Shown: piece after piece, positions 1 to 5,141 of the stretch
Layout of the letters: every line of letters starts with the position of its first letter
Position numbering within the stretch: position 1 is the first letter of the stretch
From: Bacillota bacterium
GTDB taxonomy: Bacteria > Bacillota > DTU025
Assembly: GCA_003456765.1 (NCBI GenBank)
Contig: DMOT01000274.1
Location: 1-5,141, forward strand
Reading direction: 5' to 3'
DNA length: 5,141 bases
The notes under the pieces: generated by a model
Seen by the model: the letters and a program-made list of their open reading frames with translations, nothing else
Told to the model about the DNA's origin: nothing
Databases searched by the model: none
Made by a program: the position numbers and the translations under genes

Positions 1-1697
1 CTGGCATGGGCCACGCTTACAGATGATGGCGCCTCGCCGGCAAGCATCCTTGCTATCTCCGTCACTCGATCGTCTGCTTCGAGCTTCCCCACTGTCACCT
101 CCGTCCTCTTTCCATGTTCTGCCTTGGAAACGGCATAATGGTTGTCTGCCACTGCCGCAATCTGCGGAAGATGGGTGACTGCAAGAACCTGTCGCACTCT
201 CCCTATGCCAGCAAGCTTCGACGCTACAGCTATCGATGCTTCCCCTCCGATTCCGGCGTCCACCTCATCGAAAATCATGGTTGGAATATCATCCGCCACA
301 GCCAGCACAGATTTTATGGCCAACATCACCCTCGACATTTCTCCCCCGCTGGCTATGCGCACAAGAGGCCTTGGTTCCTCCCCCGGGTTCGCAGAAAACA
401 GGAATTCAACATCATCTATTCCGTCTGGCCCTACTCGAGCAGGCGCGCCGTCTATCATGATCTCGGCTCCGTCCTTCTTACTTCTCATATCGACCCTGAA
501 GACCGCATGGGGCATCGACAGGTCCCTCAGTTCCCGGGAGATATCCTCTTCCAGCCGGGCAGCTATCTTGCATCTCATTTCAGAGATCTCAGAGGCGCGT
601 GTGCCCAGTTCCTCCGAAAGTTCTGCAGAAAGCCGTTCCAGTTCGCCGATGCGCTTATCGGCGCCGGTCATCGATTCCAGCTCCTCGCGGGCGCGCTGTC
701 CATGTTCTATGACATCGGCCAACGAATCGCCATATTTCCTCTTGAGGAAAGCAATAACCGAAAGCCTCTCCTCCACCTCGGCAAGTCGTTCAGGGTTGAA
801 CTCGATGGAATCACGGTATTCCCGCAAAGCCCGGGCGATCTCTCCAGCCTGATCACACAATTCAGACATGCGCTCACCCAGCGAAGCGAGGGAAGTGTCG
901 ATATGAGACGCATCGTCCAACTCCTCGAGAGCCTCGCCCAGCATGTCGCGGGCCGACGAAGCATCCGGATAGGGGGATTCATATATGAGCCCGTAGGCGC
1001 GGGCTATGGCAGCATGGAGGCTTTCAGCATTGGAGAGTATGGTGAGCTCTGCGGCAAGACGAGTATCCTCGTCCGCCTCGAGCCTGGCGGATTCAATCTC
1101 GTTTGCCTGAAAAGAGAGAAGGTCGGCGCGTTGTGCCCGCTCGCGAGCATTTGCCCGCAGATCGGCCAATTCCTCTTCGCACTGCCTCCATTCTTCATAC
1201 AGCGTACGTAGCGAGGCCCCGGCCCGTTCCAGCTCCGCCCCGCCGAAGGCATCGAGAAGGCCGAGGTGGCGGGATGGCCTCGCAAGAGACTGATACTCGT
1301 GCTGACCGTAGATGTCGACCAAACGTTCGCCGATGGCCGAGAGGGCCGACAGAGTCACTACGCGTCCATTCACTCTGCAGCGGGAACGCCCCCGCCTGGA
1401 CACTTCGCGCGTGATAATGAGGGTGCCATCGGGCTCGGGGTCGATGCCCTGGTCAGCAACGAGCGCCTCCACATCGGGTAGGGCGGATATGTCGAATACC
1501 GCCTCCACGATCGCGGAGTCACAGCCAGCACGCACAGATTCAGAGGATGCCCTCCCGCCAATGACGAGACCCACACAGTCAATCACCAGCGATTTGCCTG
1601 CGCCAGTCTCACCCGTTAGAACATTGAATCCATTTCCAAACCTGAGTGACAGCTGATCTATTAGCGCGTAATTCCGCACATCTATTTCTGAAAGCAT
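1..1697 (-). CDS. recN: DNA repair protein RecN, SMC-like ATPase (3' end cut by window edge)
   Basis: RecN is a cytoplasmic SMC-like ATPase recruited early to DNA double-strand breaks in recombinational repair. The frame is open from ATG 1697 to the window edge, giving 565 residues. The N-terminus MLSEIDVRNYALID matches the family start. Walker A GETGAGKS is at 29-36, and the conserved GQHEYQSL block is at 131-138. A Glu/Arg/Leu-rich coiled-coil region spans about 155-390 and splits the ATPase head. The C-terminal half-head carries the ABC signature SGGEMSR (450-456), Walker B with acidic residues TMIFDEVD (473-480), and the switch histidine in VTHLPQIAA (508-516). The visible end, EIARMLAGE onward, is the usual RecN C-terminus, so probably only about 5-15 residues are missing. 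No ATG, GTG or TTG lies in frame in the 58-nt gap after argR, which supports this start. The gene is intact as far as seen. Identification is secure. Confidence 0.97.
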   Translation of the reverse strand, partial: MLSEIDVRNYALIDQLSLRFGNGFNVLTGETGAGKSLVIDCVGLVIGGRASSESVRAGCDSAIVEAVFDISALPDVEALVADQGIDPEPDGTLIITREVSRRGRSRCRVNGRVVTLSALSAIGERLVDIYGQHEYQSLARPSRHLGLLDAFGGAELERAGASLRTLYEEWRQCEEELADLRANARERAQRADLLSFQANEIESARLEADEDTRLAAELTILSNAESLHAAIARAYGLIYESPYPDASSARDMLGEALEELDDASHIDTSLASLGERMSELCDQAGEIARALREYRDSIEFNPERLAEVEERLSVIAFLKRKYGDSLADVIEHGQRAREELESMTGADKRIGELERLSAELSEELGTRASEISEMRCKIAARLEEDISRELRDLSMPHAVFRVDMRSKKDGAEIMIDGAPARVGPDGIDDVEFLFSANPGEEPRPLVRIASGGEMSRVMLAIKSVLAVADDIPTMIFDEVDAGIGGEASIAVASKLAGIGRVRQVLAVTHLPQIAAVADNHYAVSKAEHGKRTEVTVGKLEADDRVTEIARMLAGEAPSSVSVAHA

Positions 1698-1704
1698 CGC
1701 CCCG

Positions 1705-1709
1705 CCCCC
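1705..1709 (-). promoter_or_regulatory. Probable ribosome binding site of recN (G-run)
   Basis: On the minus strand a GGGGG run ends 7 nt before the recN ATG, followed by a second G-run, GGGG, at 1703-1700. It can pair with the anti-Shine-Dalgarno CCUCC only with one G-U wobble. It is an atypical site, chosen because spacing is right and nothing better lies in the gap. Confidence 0.4.
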
Positions 1710-1755
1710 AAAGCCGCGGCAGCCGGCATCAGCCTGCTCATACAGCGCACCTTCA

Positions 1756-2208
1756 CTACATGCGAAACCGGTTCAGCCTGGCCATGACTTCATGCACACA
1801 TTGCGTCGGCTTGACTATAAGGAAAATGGTGTCATCTCCAGCTAAAGACCCGACTACTTCTGGCCAAGCCAGATCATCCAGGACCGCAGCAACTGCCTGT
1901 GCGGCACCTTCCAGCGTCTTGATGACTATGATGTTTTCGCTGTCTTCAATGCTTATTGCCACTTCACGGAAGATGCGCCTAACCCGCTTGTTAATATCCT
2001 CAATACTGCGATCAGCCGGGATTGTGTACCTATAAGTCCCATCGCCCACCGGGGCCTTTATCAACTGTAGTTCCTTTATGTCGCGCGAGATCGTGGCCTG
2101 TGTAACCGAAATCCCTTCTCGCGCAAGTACATCAGCCAGCTCTTCTTGCGTCCTTACTGGTTGCACCCTGATAATGTCCAGAATTCTCTGGTGCCTTCTT
2201 GCCTTCAC
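1756..2208 (-). CDS. argR: Arginine repressor ArgR/AhrC
   Basis: ArgR is the hexameric transcriptional regulator that binds ARG-box operators when loaded with L-arginine, repressing arginine biosynthesis and in many Bacillota activating catabolism. The protein is 150 residues, the usual length. The N-terminal winged helix-turn-helix spans about 1-65, with QEELADVLAREGISVTQATI at 21-40 followed by SRDIKELQLIK as recognition helix and wing. The C-terminal oligomerisation and arginine-binding domain covers about 75-150. It includes GAAQAVAAVLDDL (101-113), with the paired acidic residues of the arginine site, and LAGDDTIFL (122-130). The start codon is GTG, supported by a GGGAGG Shine-Dalgarno 8 nt upstream; the stop is TAG. 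It lies 45 nt after nadK and 58 nt before recN, the standard Bacillota position. I found no clear ARG box in the flanking gaps, so autoregulation is not shown here. Confidence 0.97.
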   Translation of the reverse strand: MKARRHQRILDIIRVQPVRTQEELADVLAREGISVTQATISRDIKELQLIKAPVGDGTYRYTIPADRSIEDINKRVRRIFREVAISIEDSENIIVIKTLEGAAQAVAAVLDDLAWPEVVGSLAGDDTIFLIVKPTQCVHEVMARLNRFRM

Positions 2209-2216
2209 CTCCGACG

Positions 2217-2222
2217 CCTCCC
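2217..2222 (-). promoter_or_regulatory. Shine-Dalgarno of argR
   Basis: GGGAGG on the minus strand lies 8 nt before GTG 2208. It fixes the non-ATG start of argR, which also agrees with the family N-terminus MKxRRHxxIL. Confidence 0.75.
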
Positions 2223-2253
2223 GCCCAAACCTTTTTGCTCAATCGTCCGCCCT

Positions 2254-3093
2254 TTACAGGCGGTCCCTCTTGAGCCTTTCCCTTAGTATTCCATAGAAAT
2301 TCCCTGCCCGAAGCCTGACAAACCTGGTTACATAAGGCGCTCTGCCCACAACTATTTCGTCATCAGACTGAAGCTCGAACCCGATCTGGCCATCGACTGT
2401 AACAGCAACATCCTCTTGAGTAGCCTTCACGACTACTCTAACCTTGTCGCTCCCGGCAATCACAAGCGAGCGAGAAAAGAGGCTATGCGGGCATATTGGA
2501 GTTATGAGAAGCACATCTATGTTGGGGTTTATCAAAGGTCCGCCTGCCGAAAGCGAGTAGGCTGTAGATCCCGTTGGGCTCGATATGATGACTCCGTCTG
2601 CGGGGAACGTGGCAAAATATGTATCGTTAACAAATACTTCAAGCTGGACTATTCGGGCAAAGGCTCCTTTGGTAATTACTACGTCGTTCAGGCCGGAAAG
2701 CCTCTTGACCTCCTGCCCGTTCCTCAAGACGACAGCCTCGACCATTGTACGCTCTTCGATTGTGCAGTTGCCATCCACAAGCGCCTGAAGGGCCGGCTCC
2801 ACCTGCGATGGTTCCACCTCCGTCAAAAAGCCGACATTGCCAAGATTGATTCCTAGAATAGGAATCCCCCTGATTGAGGCGCGCCGCGCTACAGACAGAA
2901 GAGTTCCGTCTCCGCCTAGGACAATAGCGCAATCTATATCTTCCGGAAGGGGTTGATCCCAGCGCATGGTAACAACCACGTCGACTCCAGCTTGGCGCAT
3001 CCACTCCTCTATTAGGGTCGCCAATCTTCTGGCCTCCGGTTTCGCCGTCTGAACCACTATCCCTGCTCTTTTCGTAGGAGCCCCTCCTCTCAC
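2254..3093 (-). CDS. nadK: NAD kinase (ATP/polyphosphate-NAD kinase), start uncertain
   Basis: NAD kinase phosphorylates NAD to NADP in the cytoplasm and is the only route to NADP. Numbered from GTG 3093 (279 residues), the motifs are GGDGT at 60-64 with the catalytic Asp62, GINLGNVGFL at 81-90, the NAD-binding LNDVV block at 135-139, GSTAYSLSAGGP at 175-186, and VDGQ at 233-236. All are intact. The stop is TAA. The frame stays open upstream to GTG 3144, but that adds a Trp/Arg/Gly-rich stretch unlike the family and has no Shine-Dalgarno. GTG 3093 is the nearest standard start to the conserved β1 strand (KRAGIVVQTAKPEA), but only a weak GAGG precedes it, 4 nt away. The strongest Shine-Dalgarno lies inside this reading and points to ACG 3075, which would give 273 residues. 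The gene name is secure; the first residues are not. The gap to tlyA is 66 nt from this start. Confidence 0.95.
   Translation of the reverse strand: MRGGAPTKRAGIVVQTAKPEARRLATLIEEWMRQAGVDVVVTMRWDQPLPEDIDCAIVLGGDGTLLSVARRASIRGIPILGINLGNVGFLTEVEPSQVEPALQALVDGNCTIEERTMVEAVVLRNGQEVKRLSGLNDVVITKGAFARIVQLEVFVNDTYFATFPADGVIISSPTGSTAYSLSAGGPLINPNIDVLLITPICPHSLFSRSLVIAGSDKVRVVVKATQEDVAVTVDGQIGFELQSDDEIVVGRAPYVTRFVRLRAGNFYGILRERLKRDRL
3081..3090 (-). promoter_or_regulatory. Strong Shine-Dalgarno pointing to ACG 3075 of nadK
   Basis: The minus strand reads AGAGGAGGGG, then CTCCT, then ACG AAA AGA. The AGGAGG core ends 7 nt before ACG 3075, the codon where family alignment puts the first residue. No ATG, GTG or TTG lies at a normal distance from it in the nadK frame. 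It is either the real initiation site with a rare ACG start (or a mutated or miscalled ATG), or a chance purine run inside the codons after GTG 3093. Confidence 0.5.
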
Positions 3094-3159
3094 ATGACCT
3101 CGGACCACACCATAGACTCTCCACCGCGCGCCCCATATCGCCACCGGGAAACATCGCCG

Positions 3160-4005
3160 CTAGCGGCGGCCATGGGTTTCGTGCGCCTGACTTACGATTG
3201 CTTCCACTACATCATCCAGGTCAGCCTCGGCTATTCCGCAAAGCCCCCCGTTGCGTTCGTCTTCGGCTTTGCCCAGGTATGCGAAGAACTCTATGTTGCC
3301 TTGAGGTCCAGTAATCGGGGACCATGTATACCCAAACACGTGGTAGCCTGAATCACGTGCATACCCGTAGACTGACCGAAGGACATCTGCATGGACCGCC
3401 GGATTCCTGACTACACCACGTCTTCCGACCTTCTCGCGCCCTGCCTCAAACTGAGGCTTCACCAGACATACGACTCTGCCTTCCTCAAGCAGAACTTCAT
3501 ATAGAGGCGGGAGTATCCTGAAGAGAGATATGAATGATACGTCCACCGTTGCAAAATCGGGCCGCGGGTCGAACATGTCAGGCGTTATGTAGCGTGCATT
3601 CGTCCGATCGAACACAACCACGCGCGGATCCTGCCTCAGTTCCCATGCAAGCTGCCCGTAGCCCACATCAACGGAGTAAACCTTTGTGGCTCCCGCCCTG
3701 AGGAGCACGTCTGTAAACCCGCCTGTGGAGGCGCCTATGTCTATGGCGATGCGGCCTTCCACATTGGCCTCGAAAACCTCAAGTGCACGGACGAGCTTCT
3801 CTCCGCCGCGACTCGCGTACCGGGGGCCGCGCTCAGCCAATGTGACCTCGGCATCCTCCCGTATCATCGTCCCAGGCTTGTCCTCGCGCATTCCGTCAAC
3901 GAAGACGTTTCCGGCGAGTATCTCCCGACGTCCCGCCCCGGGGTTGAGTACCAATCCCCTCTGGACGATAAGGCGGTCGAGCCTTATCTTAGCTTGTCGA
4001 GACAT
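3160..4005 (-). CDS. tlyA: TlyA/YqxC-family rRNA (cytidine-2'-O)-methyltransferase with S4 domain
   Basis: TlyA-family enzymes transfer a methyl group from S-adenosylmethionine to the 2'-OH of cytidine in rRNA. They are often misnamed hemolysin A. From ATG 4005 the protein has 281 residues, close to family length. An S4 RNA-binding domain fills about 6-65 (RLDRLIVQRGL, then VFVDG). The linker motif YASRGGEKL (63-71) leads into the FtsJ-like Rossmann methyltransferase domain. SAM motif I is DIGASTGGFTD (89-99), followed by VYSVDVGYGQL (109-119), DVSFISL (155-161), KPQFEAGREKVG (183-194) and GPQGNIEF (233-240). Lys70, Asp155, Lys183 and Glu239 fit the K-D-K-E tetrad described for the family. 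The short tail ending VSQAHETHGRR is also family-like. An in-frame ATG at 4038 would add 11 residues unlike the family, so 4005 is preferred. It overlaps dxs by 17 nt. The exact rRNA target cannot be read from sequence. Confidence 0.95.
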   Translation of the reverse strand: MSRQAKIRLDRLIVQRGLVLNPGAGRREILAGNVFVDGMREDKPGTMIREDAEVTLAERGPRYASRGGEKLVRALEVFEANVEGRIAIDIGASTGGFTDVLLRAGATKVYSVDVGYGQLAWELRQDPRVVVFDRTNARYITPDMFDPRPDFATVDVSFISLFRILPPLYEVLLEEGRVVCLVKPQFEAGREKVGRRGVVRNPAVHADVLRSVYGYARDSGYHVFGYTWSPITGPQGNIEFFAYLGKAEDERNGGLCGIAEADLDDVVEAIVSQAHETHGRR

Positions 4006-5141
4006 ACAGACCACCGCCAGCCGAAGACTTGCCTTCATCTACACCGACCGCTCGCAAGACTGCATCTGCAATGCCCTTTGCATCGAGCCCCAGGTCAGAC
4101 AGGACGATGTCGCGTTTGCCGTGGCCCACAAAATCATCGGGCACCCCAAGCCTCACAACTCGCACATCAGAAAGACCCGCCTCTGACAGGGATTCCAGAA
4201 CCGCTGAACCAAAACCGCCCACGAGGCACGAGTCCTCACACGTGATGACCATTCCTGTGTTTTTGGCATAGTGAATCAACGTGTCGACATCTATGGGTTT
4301 TACGAATCTAGGATTGACTACTGCACAACTTACTCCACGAGTCGACAGAATCCTGCTAGCCTCGAGAGCGGGCCACACCATTGAACCGACGGCGAAGACG
4401 GAGCAATCAGTTCCATCTCGCACAACTTCCGCTCTCCCAAAATGGATGCGACCGGCTGGGCGCACACCATCGGGTCCCAGGCCTGACGCCTTCGGGTACC
4501 TTATGGCTGAAGGTCCACCATGCTCGAGCGCAACCGCAAACATGCTGCATAGCTCGAGTCCGTCCCGGGGCGCCATAACCACCATCCCCGGAATCTGCCG
4601 CATATAGCCTAGATCGAAAACGCCTTGATGCGTGGCCCCGTCCTCACCCACAATCCCTGCGCGGTCAACGGCGAAAACAACAGGCAGCCCCTGCAACGCT
4701 ACGTCGTGCACTATCTGGTCATAGGCCCGCTGGAGGAAAGTGGAGTATATGGCGACAACCGGGCGCAAGCCTGCACTCGCAAGCCCAGCTGCGAAGGTGA
4801 TTGCATGCTGCTCGGCAATGCCCACATCATAGAAGCGGTTAGGGAAGGCTTCTGCAAAGCTGCGCAAGCCGGTGCCCTCAGCCATGGCCGCAGTGATGGC
4901 CACAATCCTGTCGTCTTCCCTAGCAGCGCGCATCATGAATTCAGTGAAATAGGAAGTGAACGTGGGTTGTCCGCCGGAAACCTGAATGCCCGTCTCGACT
5001 GCGAATGGCCCGGTGCCATGGAACATCGCAGGGTTCTGCTCAGCAGGCGCATAGCCCTTTCCCTTTCTTGTGATGGCATGTATCATGACAGGACCTCGTG
5101 CACGCCTGGCATCTTCAATAGCGCGACGGACTGCCCTGATA
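3989..5141 (-). CDS. dxs: 1-deoxy-D-xylulose-5-phosphate synthase (5' part beyond window)
   Basis: Dxs condenses pyruvate and glyceraldehyde 3-phosphate, using thiamine diphosphate, into DXP, the first step of the MEP isoprenoid pathway and a source for thiamine and pyridoxal. The frame is open to the right edge. 383 residues are visible of about 620-640, so the N-terminal ThDP-pyrophosphate domain is mostly missing. Counting from the first full codon (5140), the interdomain segment IHAITRKGKGYAPAEQNP is at 20-37. The transketolase pyrimidine domain follows, with FYDVGIAEQHA at 103-113 (catalytic Glu110) and DRAGIVGEDGATHQG at 159-173, carrying the Asp and His of the active site. SAIRYPK (211-217) closes this domain. 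The C-terminal transketolase domain includes NPRFVKPID (276-284) and VGGFGSAVLE (307-316). Stop is TAA. An internal ATG at 5086 is not the start, because family-like sequence (IRAVRRAIEDARRARGPV) continues upstream of it. Confidence 0.97.
   Translation of the reverse strand, partial: IRAVRRAIEDARRARGPVMIHAITRKGKGYAPAEQNPAMFHGTGPFAVETGIQVSGGQPTFTSYFTEFMMRAAREDDRIVAITAAMAEGTGLRSFAEAFPNRFYDVGIAEQHAITFAAGLASAGLRPVVAIYSTFLQRAYDQIVHDVALQGLPVVFAVDRAGIVGEDGATHQGVFDLGYMRQIPGMVVMAPRDGLELCSMFAVALEHGGPSAIRYPKASGLGPDGVRPAGRIHFGRAEVVRDGTDCSVFAVGSMVWPALEASRILSTRGVSCAVVNPRFVKPIDVDTLIHYAKNTGMVITCEDSCLVGGFGSAVLESLSEAGLSDVRVVRLGVPDDFVGHGKRDIVLSDLGLDAKGIADAVLRAVGVDEGKSSAGGGLYVSTS
4011..4015 (-). promoter_or_regulatory. 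Weak ribosome binding site of tlyA, inside dxs
   Basis: GGTGG lies 5 nt before ATG 4005, within the last codons of dxs. Pairing to the ribosome is poor. With the 17-nt overlap, this suggests tlyA translation partly depends on ribosomes finishing dxs. Confidence 0.35.

Noticed and set aside
114..1211. Long plus-strand open frames (114-1211 and 142-852) opposite recN
   Set aside because: They are antisense to a fully conserved recN frame. Their translations are low-complexity Ser/Arg/Pro-rich and show no family motif. They come from GC-rich codon structure.
1713..1727. Short palindromes GCCGCGGC and GCCGGC between argR and recN
   Set aside because: They are 6-8 bp, of a kind expected by chance in a GC-rich gap. 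There is no T-tract and no repeat elsewhere in the window.
2209..2253. Promoter or ARG box upstream of argR
   Set aside because: TTGAGC is present, but no TATAAT-like hexamer lies at 16-18 nt, and no AT-rich palindrome resembling an ARG box is visible.
2247..2263. Hairpin CCGCC/GGCGG at the nadK stop as a terminator
   Set aside because: It has only a 5-bp stem with a 7-nt loop and no U-tract follows. It is too weak to call, and argR begins a few bases later.
2416..2856. Plus-strand 146-codon frame opposite nadK
   Set aside because: It lies wholly antisense to the conserved NAD kinase core, and its translation shows no recognisable domain.
3094..3144. N-terminal extension of NAD kinase from GTG 3144
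   Set aside because: No Shine-Dalgarno precedes it, the added residues are Trp/Arg/Gly-rich and unlike the family, and a later start fits the β1 strand.
2639..3154. Minus-strand 171-codon frame overlapping nadK
   Set aside because: It is nadK read in another frame. The translation is Arg/Gly/Ser-rich and resembles nothing, while the nadK frame carries all family motifs.
3686..4186. Plus-strand frames opposite tlyA and the dxs end
   Set aside because: They are antisense shadows across two conserved genes and their junction.

Overview
The window is a run of housekeeping genes, all on the minus strand and so read right to left: dxs (5' end off the right edge), a tlyA-family rRNA methyltransferase, an NAD kinase gene, argR and recN (last few codons off the left edge). 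Every gene is identified from conserved motifs read directly in the translation. I see no mobile element, CRISPR array, RNA gene or foreign-looking insert.

The order dxs-tlyA-nadK-argR-recN is the classic cluster of Bacillota (Firmicutes), where xseAB/ispA usually lie upstream and spoIVB-spo0A often follow recN. The sequence is moderately GC-rich by eye, and AGG/AGA (Arg) and ATA (Ile) codons are common beside GC-ending ones. This suggests a GC-richer, clostridia-like or deep-branching Bacillota lineage. Genus cannot be told from the window.

Layout (minus strand): 5141-3989 dxs, C-terminal 383 codons; 4005-3160 tlyA, overlapping the dxs end by 17 nt; 3093-2254 nadK, whose true start is uncertain; 2208-1756 argR with a GTG start and a good Shine-Dalgarno; 1697-1 recN, 565 codons visible. 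Gaps are 45-66 nt and hold no convincing promoter or terminator, so the five genes probably form one transcript. No gene-free stretch reaches 300 bases.

The genes do not form one pathway. Dxs starts the MEP isoprenoid pathway, the TlyA homologue methylates rRNA, NAD kinase makes NADP, ArgR senses arginine, and RecN acts in DNA double-strand-break repair. Their linkage is a conserved synteny block rather than a functional system.

The one point that deserves a second look is the nadK start. The best Shine-Dalgarno in the window sits just upstream of an ACG codon, exactly where family alignment would put the initiator, and no ATG is available. I found no evidence of a previously undescribed system.
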